Shown here piece after piece: positions 26,534 to 35,800 of a DNA stretch of 64,000 bases (its first letter is position 1; the number at the start of each line of letters is the position of its first letter). The position numbers and the translations under genes were made by a program. This stretch comes from Dyadobacter beijingensis DSM 21582. GTDB lineage: Bacteria > Bacteroidota > Bacteroidia > Cytophagales > Spirosomataceae. The notes under the pieces were generated by a model that made no database searches, had not been told where the DNA came from, and was given only the letters and a program-made list of their open reading frames with translations. The stretch lies in contig NZ_KB907786.1 of NCBI RefSeq assembly GCF_000382205.1, positions 744,001 through 808,000 on the forward strand, given 5' to 3'.

Positions 26534-27810
26534 GCTTCTACTACTGGATACCAAATCGGCTGGTATTCGGCATAGCGAACCAGTTCATAATGATCATCCA
26601 CAAATTGATTGTTTCTTCTGTTAAATGTAAAATTGACGTTTTGAGCGTTGCCTTTATGATCGTACGTCCATACCTCGCGGTCTTTGCTGCGCTGCACCTT
26701 GTCGGGTGGGCCTAATACGATGTAAATCATTCCTTTATCCGTTTTCCAGCCTTCTTTGTAGGTCGTGAAAAGCTGGTTGGCCTCTTCGACCCGGCCGTAG
26801 AACGAGCGGATCGATTGCTGAGCGAGCGGCGCATTGCCGTTCATGAGCGTCAGCCAGTATTTGTCCAAAGCCTTTTTATAATCTTCGGCCTTCTTGATTT
26901 CGTTGATCTCGTTATTCGTGCTCATGTAAAGCAGCGGGCCGAGCAGCAATTGCGGGCGCGTCACTTTCGGGAAACGCTCGTTTACCACCAATATCCCCAG
27001 TCCTTCCGACTGCGTGGTGTCCGCGAATACGTTGTAAAGCCCTTCTTTGGTAAACTGCATCGGCTGATTGGCGCTGATCATAAATGTGCTGTCCACTTCC
27101 AGGGATTTGCTCACATTCTTCGGCGCGATGTTCATCGGCGAGCCGGCAGGTTCGAAATCGTGGTTATAGTAGTACACATGCAGCTGATCGGTATTGTCGC
27201 CCGCCTTTTTGATTGTCACCTGCTCGTTGGTAGTCACATAATGCCGCTGCAGAGGCTGGGTGGAATTCCCCGTATAAACGCCGTACATCTGGTTGACGGC
27301 CAGTTTCTTGAACCGGATCGTGAGGTCGTTCAATACCTTTTTGAGGGTGCCGGTCTGACTGATTTCACTCAGCAAAACACCGTAATCCTTATTCGGGCTT
27401 TTCAGGTCGTAGGAAATGACGATTTTGTCGCCCATGCGGGTCACGTTCGTCGAGTCGAGTTTCACGTTGCCGTAGCCGAGGCGCTCGCGGGTGCCGTAGT
27501 CGGAGTAGATGACGTAGTTGAGATTATACAATTTGACAAAATCCGCTGCTTCGATCGGGTTTTTGCCTTTGAATGCATCTACATATAAGAACACCTGCGT
27601 TTGCGTCGTGTCTTTCAGCAGGTATTTGCTCTGAATGGCGACGAGAGAAAGTTCCTCGTTCACCGGTGCCGCCGACATTTGCTGCTGCTGCTGCTCCGTA
27701 GGCCGCACCTGCGCCTCGGGAATCTGCTTCATGGGTTTATTGGATGAGGCACACCCGGCCATCACCAAAACAGACATTATATAGATGCAAGCGCGAAAAT
27801 TTGTTCTCAT
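26509..27810 (-). CDS. GWxTD-domain lipoprotein
   Basis: Started at ATG 27810, the protein has 433 residues with a lipoprotein signal (MRTNFRACIYIMSVLVMAGC; lipobox MAGC). The family signature GWKTDKGMIYIVLGPPDKV is near residues 354-372, and a Gln-rich patch follows the lipid anchor. The GWxTD domain is common in Bacteroidota and its biochemical role is not established. A Bacteroidota lipoprotein without a clear surface-export signal would sit in the periplasm-facing membrane. Overlap with rlmB downstream suggests they share a transcript. Confidence 0.88.
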   Translation of the reverse strand: MRTNFRACIYIMSVLVMAGCASSNKPMKQIPEAQVRPTEQQQQQMSAAPVNEELSLVAIQSKYLLKDTTQTQVFLYVDAFKGKNPIEAADFVKLYNLNYVIYSDYGTRERLGYGNVKLDSTNVTRMGDKIVISYDLKSPNKDYGVLLSEISQTGTLKKVLNDLTIRFKKLAVNQMYGVYTGNSTQPLQRHYVTTNEQVTIKKAGDNTDQLHVYYYNHDFEPAGSPMNIAPKNVSKSLEVDSTFMISANQPMQFTKEGLYNVFADTTQSEGLGILVVNERFPKVTRPQLLLGPLLYMSTNNEINEIKKAEDYKKALDKYWLTLMNGNAPLAQQSIRSFYGRVEEANQLFTTYKEGWKTDKGMIYIVLGPPDKVQRSKDREVWTYDHKGNAQNVNFTFNRRNNQFVDDHYELVRYAEYQPIWYPVVEAWRNGSIR

Positions 27811-27850
27811 GTACGTGTCGTCATCGTTTGTCAAATAACGAAGTAACGGG

Positions 27851-27858
27851 CAAAATTA
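27851..27858 (-). promoter_or_regulatory. Candidate -7 box for the GWxTD-rlmB transcript
   Basis: The minus strand reads TAATTTTG (TAnnTTTG) flanked by GGG and CCC, about 40 bases before the GWxTD ATG. Confidence 0.45.
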
Positions 27859-27882
27859 CCCAATAAAACGGTAATAAAATTT

Positions 27883-28773
27883 TTATTCAGGACTCTTGCC
27901 GCCGCGCGTCGCGGATTTGATCTGCTCTTCGATGGCATCCCATTGACCGTCAGTTACTTCACTCAGGAAATTGAATTGCCCGCCGGCCAGTACTTCACCG
28001 CCGTCGAGGGTGATCACTTCGCCCGTCATGTAGGCCGAAAAGTCGGAGATCAGGTAGGCGGCCAGGTTGGCCAGCTCCTGATGATCGCCGGTGCGATGGA
28101 GGGGAATGCGGTTTTCAAACGAGAATTTCTGCGCCAGTTCTGCGGGAAACAGCCGGTCCCAGGCGCCTTTGGTCGGGAATGGCCCCGGCGCGATCGCATT
28201 GAGCCGTATCCCGTGCCGCGCCCACTCGAATGCGAGGGATTTGGTCATCGTCAGCACGCCCGATTTGGCCATCGCAGACGGTACCACCCAGCCGGAGCCC
28301 GTTGTGGCATAGGTAGTTACGATGTTCAATACCGTGCCCCGGATGTCGTGTTCAATCCAGTATTTACCCAAAGCCAATGTAAAATAGTAGGTGCCGCGGA
28401 GCACAATGTCGACCACGGTGTCCACGGCTTTATAGGAAAGCCGCTCGGTAGGGCTGATGAAATTGCCCGCGGAATTATTTACCAGGCCATCGACCCGGCC
28501 GAATGTTTCAATGGTTTTGGCGATGACATTTTCGATTTGATCGGTTTTCCGTACATCGCATTCCACGTAGATGATTTTCCCGCCGGTGCTGGTGGCGAGT
28601 TCTGTCGCAGTTTGTTCCAGTACTTCGGCTTTGCGGCTGCAAATGACCACATTGGCACCGAGCCGGAGAAAGTAGGCGGCCATGGATTTGCCGAGCCCGG
28701 TGCCGCCGCCGGTTACGATGATCGTTTTGTTTTCCAGTGCGCCGTCGCGGAGCATTCCTTCGGTGTAGGTCAT
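27883..28773 (-). CDS. 2,4-dienoyl-CoA reductase-type short-chain dehydrogenase
   Basis: The protein has 296 residues. The NADP-binding Rossmann start is IIVTGGGTGLGKSMA. The catalytic Tyr-x3-Lys of most SDRs is replaced by SAMAK (Ser-x3-Lys), as in eukaryotic 2,4-dienoyl-CoA reductase DECR1. The blocks APGPFPTKGAWDRL and ITLDGGEVLAGGQFN also match that subfamily. It should reduce 2,4-dienoyl-CoA during beta-oxidation of unsaturated fatty acids. It is divergent from the AlkD-like gene, and no other beta-oxidation gene is adjacent. Confidence 0.87.
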   Translation of the reverse strand: MTYTEGMLRDGALENKTIIVTGGGTGLGKSMAAYFLRLGANVVICSRKAEVLEQTATELATSTGGKIIYVECDVRKTDQIENVIAKTIETFGRVDGLVNNSAGNFISPTERLSYKAVDTVVDIVLRGTYYFTLALGKYWIEHDIRGTVLNIVTTYATTGSGWVVPSAMAKSGVLTMTKSLAFEWARHGIRLNAIAPGPFPTKGAWDRLFPAELAQKFSFENRIPLHRTGDHQELANLAAYLISDFSAYMTGEVITLDGGEVLAGGQFNFLSEVTDGQWDAIEEQIKSATRGGKSPE

Positions 28774-28855
28774 GACGGAAGTGTTTTAGCGTGGATGAAA
28801 GATGAATTTTACCTCAAAAACATTATATTTTCAATGTAAAACAAATCATCCGGAA

Positions 28856-29566
28856 ATGGAGCAGGTGAAGGATATTATGAACCAGCTGGCGGCGCTGGGT
28901 ACTGAGCAAACGCTGAAAACCATGCGGCGGCATGGCGCGGTGGAACCCATTTACGGCGTGAAGATCGGGGACATGAAGCCGATCCTCAAAAAGCATAAAA
29001 ACGACCACCAGCTGGCATTGGAACTGTTCAAAACCGGTAATTCGGATGCGATGTACCTGGCAGGGCTAATGTCGGAACCTGCATTGATGACGCCGGAGGT
29101 GCTCGATGAATGGCTGAAAGGCGCATCGTGGCATATGATCAGCGAATATACCGTTGCCTGGAATGCTGCCGAAAGTCCGTATAAGTTTGAAATGGCCCGT
29201 AAATGGATCGAATCGGATGATGAACTGACGGCCGACGCGGGCTGGGCGACATGGAGCGGCATCCTCGCATTGACGCCCGACGACCAGCTCGATAAAGCGG
29301 AGATCGATCAGCTGCTCGACCGCGTGGAGCGCGAAATACACGGGGCGCCCAATCAGGTACGCTATGTCATGAACGGCTTCGTGATCGCCGTAGGCTCGTA
29401 TTACCCGCCATTGGCAGAAAAAGCGATGGAAGTTGGCAAAAGGATCGGGAAAGTCCGGGTGTATATGGGCGATACCGATTGCAAAGTGCCTTACCCGCCC
29501 GACTACATCCAAAAAGTATGGGATAAAGCCCTTTTAGGAAGAAAGCGCAAAGAAGTAAGGTGTTGA
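28856..29566 (+). CDS. AlkD-like DNA alkylation repair protein
   Basis: From ATG 28856 (MEQVKDIMNQL) the protein has 236 residues. Eighteen more codons are open upstream but begin with non-family sequence. It is all-helical and matches the HEAT-repeat DNA alkylation repair family (PF08713 as I recall). GVKIGDMKPILKKHK, ASWHMISEYTVAWNAA and DDELTADAGWATWSG are characteristic blocks. AlkD-type glycosylases remove bulky or charged alkylpurines without base flipping, but many paralogues in Bacteroidota are untested. Confidence 0.85.
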   Translation: MEQVKDIMNQLAALGTEQTLKTMRRHGAVEPIYGVKIGDMKPILKKHKNDHQLALELFKTGNSDAMYLAGLMSEPALMTPEVLDEWLKGASWHMISEYTVAWNAAESPYKFEMARKWIESDDELTADAGWATWSGILALTPDDQLDKAEIDQLLDRVEREIHGAPNQVRYVMNGFVIAVGSYYPPLAEKAMEVGKRIGKVRVYMGDTDCKVPYPPDYIQKVWDKALLGRKRKEVRC

Positions 29567-29574
29567 TCGGCAGC

Positions 29575-30495
29575 CTATTGCTGTGCAAGCAGGTACAATA
29601 CGGCCATCCGCACCGCCACCCCGTTTTCGACCTGGTTGAGGATAATGGAGTGCTGCGAATCCGCCGCGTCCGATGACAATTCGACCCCGCGATTGATCGG
29701 TCCCGGGTGCATCAGCACGATTTCCTTATCCAGCTCGTCGAGCATGGCCTTGTTGATACCGTAATACAACGAGTACTCCCGCAGCGAAGGGAAATACTTG
29801 ATCTGCTGCCGTTCCAGCTGTATACGCAGTACGTTGGCGACGTCGCACCATTGCAGCGCTTCCTTGACATTATGCCCGATTTTTACGCCGAGCTCGCCCA
29901 AATGTTTGGGAATGAGTGTGGACGGCCCGCATACCATCACTTCGGCGCCGAGTTTTTGCAGACAAAATATATTGGACAATGCTACGCGTGAATGCGTAAT
30001 GTCGCCGATGATCGCGATTTTTTTACCGGCGAGGTCGCCCAGCTTTTCACGCATGGAAAACGCGTCGAGCAATGCCTGGGTAGGGTGTTCGTGCGTGCCG
30101 TCGCCTGCATTTACCACATTCGCGGGGATGCGTGTGGAGAGGTAATGCGGGGCGCCGGGGCTGCTGTGGCGCATCACGATCATATCCACTTTCATGGCGA
30201 GGATATTGTTGACCGTGTCGAGCAGTGTCTCCCCCTTTTTTACCGAACTGCCGGAAGCCGAAAAGTTAACTACATCGGCCGAAAGGCGCTTTTCCGCGAG
30301 TTCGAAGGATAACCTGGTGCGGGTGGAATTTTCGAAGAAAACGTTGGCAATGGTAATGTCCCGAAGGGAAGGAACTTTCTTGATAGGGCGGTTGATGACT
30401 TCCTTGAACTGGGTCGCCGTATCTAAGATCGTTTGAATGTCATTCTCGTTCAGGTTTTTGATTCCAAGTAAGTGCCGGACCGAAAGTTGTGTCAT
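29575..30495 (-). CDS. pyrB: Aspartate carbamoyltransferase catalytic subunit
   Basis: The protein has 306 residues. The carbamoyl-phosphate loop FFENSTRTRLSFE is near residue 50, followed by the mobile loop SSVKKGETLLDT, HPTQALLDA near 137 and LMHPGPINRGVE near 263. It condenses carbamoyl phosphate and aspartate in pyrimidine synthesis. The regulatory subunit PyrI is not adjacent and no pyr attenuator or PyrR binding site is evident upstream. The gene is convergent with the alkylation-repair gene, eight bases apart. Confidence 0.96.
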   Translation of the reverse strand: MTQLSVRHLLGIKNLNENDIQTILDTATQFKEVINRPIKKVPSLRDITIANVFFENSTRTRLSFELAEKRLSADVVNFSASGSSVKKGETLLDTVNNILAMKVDMIVMRHSSPGAPHYLSTRIPANVVNAGDGTHEHPTQALLDAFSMREKLGDLAGKKIAIIGDITHSRVALSNIFCLQKLGAEVMVCGPSTLIPKHLGELGVKIGHNVKEALQWCDVANVLRIQLERQQIKYFPSLREYSLYYGINKAMLDELDKEIVLMHPGPINRGVELSSDAADSQHSIILNQVENGVAVRMAVLYLLAQQ

Positions 30496-30518
30496 TGCTG
30501 GTATTCAAGAAAGTTTGG

Positions 30519-30526
30519 CAAAGATA
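30519..30526 (-). promoter_or_regulatory. Candidate -7 box for pyrB
   Basis: The minus strand reads TATCTTTG (TAnnTTTG), ending 23 bases before the pyrB ATG, so the leader would be very short. Confidence 0.5.
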
Positions 30527-30772
30527 AGAAGGAACCCGTCAATGAGAAAATCCCGGCGCGATTTTCAGCCATCCCATTTCACGACATTTTGAGGCCGATA
30601 GCATTCTGCCGCTCATTCTCACCGGGTTTCCCGCTCCGATGCGGATGCCAAGCCCATCCCATTTTTGTAGAGATAAACTTTGAATATATTTCAATTAATA
30701 CCGTAGAATAAGTTTATTTCTACTCGAATAATTTATTTGAATATTTCCACATATTTCTTCTTTTCTGTTTGC

Positions 30773-31056
30773 TATTTTTGTTAACGGCCGACTTGTAATA
30801 TCCTGCTTCAAGAAGGTTTATTCCTCCCTATTTCTTGAATATCAACACATTACAACAAGTTTCAATTCAAAAAGGACTGATGGTCCTATGACATTACTAT
30901 GTCGTACGGGCTTCATGGGAAAGGTATGGTCGAGGCTGAAAGCAAACCTTTTGATTGTAGTTATATCCGCGCCGCAGGGCTGGATGGAAGAGCACCCCCG
31001 TTTGAGAGCATCTACACTCGTTCGTTTTCAGTTTTTCATCATTTAACCATCTTCCT
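30773..31056 (+). promoter_or_regulatory. Promoter and structured 5' leader of the T9SS esterase gene
   Basis: TATTTTTG (30773-30780) matches the -7 box, and about 275 bases of leader follow. Four separate stem-loops lie in a row: TTCAAGAA/TTCTTGAA (30807-30839), AGGAC/GTCCT (30873-30887), GACAT/ATGTC (30890-30903) and AAAGGT/ACCTTT (30920-30961). No known riboswitch core was recognised. The remainder of the gap, 30527-30772, shows nothing but A+T-rich sequence. Confidence 0.4.
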
Positions 31057-32772
31057 ATGCGCGTAAAGCTTTATTTATTTTTCGTTTGCCTGTTCAGCTT
31101 CCCGATGGTCCGGGCGCAGGTCAACGTCAATTTTCCATCCGCCAGGATCGTTTTTCAGAGAGACCAATCGGGGAATTCAAAGGTGTTTGTGACGGGTACC
31201 TACACGGGCAATCAGATCAACCACATCGAGGCGCGGTTGAAGACCCGTGCCGGCGAGCCGGGCAATGCGGTGGGCTGGACTACGATCGCGTCGGGACTTA
31301 CCGGCGGTAATTTCGGCGGATTTCTTAACGCAACGGGCGGGCGTTTCGACCTCGAAGTACGCGGGATGAACCCCGGAAATCAGCAGGTCGGTAATGTGAC
31401 CACGATCGAGAAAGTAGGTGTAGGGGAGGTGTTTCTAATTGTAGGGCATTCCAATGCGGCCGCTGCGGAGGGCCCGATGACCGGCTCGGCAAGCGATCTC
31501 GTCAACTCCATTAACCCGAACGCCAATCCGGGACTGCGTAACCTGTACCTTCAAACGGGCAGCGCGGATAACCTCCCGCCGCTCGAACCGACGCATTTAT
31601 GCCAAAGCTGCGGCATTGCGCCGATGGCCGACCAGCCGTGGTTCTGGTCGAAGCTGGGCGATTCGCTCGTGAAAGCGCTGAATGTGCCCATTTTGTTTTA
31701 CAGTGCGGCATTTGGCGGGAGTAATATGGGGCATTTCTACAAAGCCGCATATAACATTCCATTCAGCCACGGATTTATCAATTACAATATCCGCATGCCT
31801 TATGTAAACATCAGGAATACACTCACGAAGTATGCGCCCCGCACCGGGCTGCGGGCGATTTTGTCGGCGCATGGGATCAACGACGGCGATACGACGGGTG
31901 CCGGTTTCTATTTCAGGAGCCAGAAAGTGGTGGAGAAAAGCCGGAACGATGCCAATTACCAGGACCTGGCGTGGCTCGTGGCGACATCCTGCTATAATAA
32001 CGGCATCCGGCAGGAGATCACCGATGCGCAAAATGCATTGATCAACGACGATCCTAACACTTTCCGCGGTGCGAACCTGAATGCGATCGGCAACGAGGGG
32101 CGCTATGATAACCTGCATTTTAATGAATTAGGTCAAAAAATGGCGGCCGGGTTCTGGCGCGACGCCATCATGAACCCCGCTGAGAATGTGCTGGGTAATG
32201 CGAAATCGTGGATGGCCACGATGCCGGCCCTTCCGCCGCCGCCCCTGCCGGTTACGCTCGTGAGTTTCAACGGCCGGAAAGCCGCCGGCGGTTTTAACGA
32301 ACTGGAATGGGTGACGACCTCCGAAACGAACAACGACTTCTTCGAAATCCAGAAAAGTACCGATGCCGTGCGCTTTACGACGGTAGGCAACGTGAAGGGC
32401 GTGGGCGACAGCCGCGAGACGAACCGCTACCATTTCACGGACGAATCGCCCGCAACGAATACGACCTATTACCGCCTCAACCAGGTCGATTATGACGGAA
32501 CAGCCACATTGTCGCGCATTATTGCCGTAAGAAGCACCCAGGTCGCGCGGGAAACGGCCGTTTATCCCAACCCGTCGCAGCACGTGATCGAAGTGGCTAC
32601 CAGCGACGGCTCTGTCGTGAGTGGCCTGAAAGTGCTGGATCTGAATGGCAAAACCATGATGGAGAAGCCTGCGGGCAGCGAGCTCGATGTATCGGGGCTG
32701 CACCGCGGGGAATACATCATCGAGTTCAAAGCGGGCGGCGAGGTAGTCCGCAAGCGCATTACCAAGCTCTGA
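31057..32772 (+). CDS. T9SS-secreted SGNH-type esterase
   Basis: The protein has 571 residues with a signal peptide ending VRA-Q near residue 20. A beta domain (about 25-120) precedes a sialate-O-acetylesterase-like SGNH domain: the nucleophile is in LIVGHSNAAA near 129, AAFGGSNMG and SAHGINDGDT follow, and NLHFNELGQ near 356 provides the His. From residue 399 comes a Pro-rich hinge, a module starting PVTLVSFNGRKA, and a C-terminal T9SS type A sorting domain (VYPNPSQHVIEV to the end). It is probably exported through the outer membrane and attached to the surface or released. The likely substrate is an acetylated glycan. Confidence 0.85.
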   Translation: MRVKLYLFFVCLFSFPMVRAQVNVNFPSARIVFQRDQSGNSKVFVTGTYTGNQINHIEARLKTRAGEPGNAVGWTTIASGLTGGNFGGFLNATGGRFDLEVRGMNPGNQQVGNVTTIEKVGVGEVFLIVGHSNAAAAEGPMTGSASDLVNSINPNANPGLRNLYLQTGSADNLPPLEPTHLCQSCGIAPMADQPWFWSKLGDSLVKALNVPILFYSAAFGGSNMGHFYKAAYNIPFSHGFINYNIRMPYVNIRNTLTKYAPRTGLRAILSAHGINDGDTTGAGFYFRSQKVVEKSRNDANYQDLAWLVATSCYNNGIRQEITDAQNALINDDPNTFRGANLNAIGNEGRYDNLHFNELGQKMAAGFWRDAIMNPAENVLGNAKSWMATMPALPPPPLPVTLVSFNGRKAAGGFNELEWVTTSETNNDFFEIQKSTDAVRFTTVGNVKGVGDSRETNRYHFTDESPATNTTYYRLNQVDYDGTATLSRIIAVRSTQVARETAVYPNPSQHVIEVATSDGSVVSGLKVLDLNGKTMMEKPAGSELDVSGLHRGEYIIEFKAGGEVVRKRITKL

Positions 32773-32794
32773 CCTCGCCGGTTATCCGGCAAGG
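32773..32794. terminator. Stem-loop between the convergent T9SS genes
   Basis: CCTCGCCGG pairs with CCGGCAAGG (one mismatch) around TTAT, immediately after the esterase stop. No T-run follows, so termination activity is uncertain. Confidence 0.4.
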
Positions 32795-32812
32795 CCAAAG
32801 CGGACGGGGCAT

Positions 32813-35800
32813 TTACTGCTTGATAAATTTCAGGGAAGTGAATGTCCCGTCATTGTGTTGAATCCGGATCACGTACAGACCCGTGGTAAGATTGCCAACC
32901 GGAATGGACGATCTCCCCTGCGGGACGTAGTTCCGCTGCCGGATGTTGCCCGCAGCATCGGAAATGATGTAGCTGAAACGGTCCTTCTGTCCGGGGAGTT
33001 TGATATACAAAATATGGTCAGCCGGACTCGGGAACACGCTCGCCACAAAACCCGGCCGCTGCACCGTCGCAATGTGCGAGTACGTGAAAGACTGGTCGGT
33101 GTCCACCTGCCGCAGGCGGTAGTAGCTCGTTCCGGCAAATGGGTCGGCATCTTCCAGGCGGTACTCGGTGAATGTGTGGGTAGTTCCTTTTGCGCTCAGG
33201 CGGCCGACGGCGGCCCAGGAGCGGGCGTCGCGGGAGCGTTCCACATCGAAATACTCGCTGTTGCGTTCCTCGGCCGTGGCCCAGGTGAGCACCACTTTTT
33301 CTTCTGCTGCTCTTGCATTGAAACTCAGCAATGTTACCGGCAGCGGGTTGGAGCAGGTTTGTACCGAAATGTCGTCCAGTCGCAGCTCGTCGCGGGCACC
33401 GGCGGATGCGGGATCGGTGCAGTAATAGCGCCATAGCAGCTGCACGTAGGGCTGGTTCAATGCCTCTGGCGGCAGCGCTACCCAATCCATCAGCTGTTCG
33501 TGGCCCGCCATGGCCGACCGTACATATTCTACCGGCTGTTTGGCCGTATTGAGCACATCCGTGAACGGGCCGCTCTCCGACAGGCGGTATTGGAGGCGTA
33601 TCGCGTAAGGCCGTGGATTAGGCGTAACCGTGCCGCCCGTCCATTTCACGCTCACGATCGTTTTTCCCTCGGTATTCAAAGCCAGAATGGCGCCGCCAAG
33701 CTTCATGCCGGGGTAGCCGGGGTTGCCAGCCGCATTGCCGGTATTGATAAACGAAATGCCGGCGTCGCCCATTCCGTTGATACGTGTGCGGCTGGTGAGG
33801 TTGTAAACGCCGCTTGTGAAGCCCACGACGTTCGATGTGAGGCCGGGGTCGTCGTTTTCCATGTACACGAACCGCATATTGTCCGGGAATGTGCCGGAAG
33901 CCGCGGTAGCAAGCCATGCATTGAAGTTGTACACGCAAGCGCCCGCGTCCAGGGGCGCTGGCACCTGCACGGGGGCGACGTCGGTGGCGAATACCGCCCG
34001 ATAGTTGGAGAGCGACGAGGGGGCGAATTCAATGGTTGGCGTGTTCAGAACGGCGCCATTCGACAGATTTTCCCATTGCAGGAATTTGAAACCCGGTTTC
34101 GGAACGGCCGTCAATGTGATATTGACATCCTTATAATAGGTACCCACCCACGGATACGGATTGGCCGAAACGCCGAGGGTCGTCGGGATAATGTCGATCG
34201 TATTCACCCGGACGTAACCGTGTGCGGCGTTCGAAACATTGACTGTGATTTGCCGTGTGCCCTGGCTCAGATTGAACTGGCTTTGAATATGGCTACGTGC
34301 GACACCGGGCCTGTTATTCGCAAAATTGACCATCAGGTTCACATTCGATTCCCAGGTAGCGAAGCTCGAAGGCCGGTTCCAGCGTTTGATATTCTCCGAC
34401 ATTTCGTTGTAAATCAGATTTTTACAAACATTAATTTGATCCAGCAACCGCTGCGGCTGGAAATGGGTATTGATCAGGTCGGCGTAGCGGTTGATGAATT
34501 TATTGCGGAACGTCGTATTAGGCAGCAGGTAACTTAGCAGGAAATCGGGTGCACCCAATGCCTTGGCAAACTGGTTGGCGTCCACTTCTTCGAAACTCAA
34601 ATCCACATCGAACAACGCCCAGCGCCACCGGCCGTCCTTGCCCTTTCCGGCCGACGGATTGTAAGGCACCTTATGGCGCCAGTAGGTGATGTTCCCGTAC
34701 GGCCAGTCCCAATTGGCCGCGTAGAGTTCCAGAATGCAGTAATCGATGAAATTGTCCATGTCCATGCGCTGCAATGCATAGTTGTAATTGCCGGCGTCGG
34801 CCATGTTGTGGGATTTGATATAATTGGACAGATCGGCATAATGCCCCGAATTGTTCTCGATTTGCGGATCGGCGAAAAACTCGATGTTTTCGGGTTCCAG
34901 GGCGTAATGGCTTGCATAGTAATACTCGTCCTGGCGCTCGCGGAGGTCGTGAATGCCCCAGTATTCTCCATTCAGGTAAGTGGTGACGGGGCGGTAATCC
35001 TGCAACTCCATGTTCAGCCCCTTTGCGATCTGGTGAATGTAGGAATCCTTCATCAGTGTGCGTTCGTAGTCGTTGCCCGAATTGCGGAGGATCACCCTTT
35101 TGAATGTATGGAATGGCAATGCCGGAAACAGCGGGTAATCGATCTCGCTCTGGGAGGCGTTCGGGCCGGTGGAGTAGAGCCTGAAACTTTTTTTGTCGTG
35201 CGTGCGCGAGCCCTGCCCGTGGATGCGCAGGCCCAGCTCCTGGTTCGCAACGGCAGCACCATTGATCAGGATTTCCACATTCGCAGGAATTTCGGTGCCT
35301 CGGTGGTAGTTGCCGACAGGCGTCCCGAACGACCCGGCGCCCGGATTTGCATTGCGCCAGTCCACGAAATCCTTTCCCGCGACGCCGATACCGTCCTCGT
35401 AATCAAACATATCGTCCGGGTCCACCTTGACGGAGAACACGGCCAGTTGCGATTTAGGCTGCCCGTCGGCCGTGAACCAGTACGAGCGCGACACGGTTTC
35501 GCTCGGCAGTTTGCCCGTTTCGTACACCTTCGCGCGGACCACCGTGCCTTTGTATACCGGCTTCACGGGAACCGCATTATAGGTAGGTACAAAATCATTG
35601 GTGGCGGAAATGGACGCGTACACATCCGGCTGCAACGATTTGTCGGTGATCGGGATATCTACCGGCGAGTTCTGTTTGAGTGTCAGGAAATAGTTGGTAA
35701 ATGTCGGCCCGGCCGTTTGTCCCGGATCTTTCGGGTACTGGTTTTTGTATTGGTATGCCTTGCCCGGCGCGGTGATATTGTTTTTGTCGGGCTCGGAGCC

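Noticed and set aside
29567..30495. PyrR-controlled attenuator before pyrB
   Set aside because: The pyrB start is only about 23 bases from its -7 box, leaving no room for an anti-antiterminator and terminator, and pyrR is 21 kb away.
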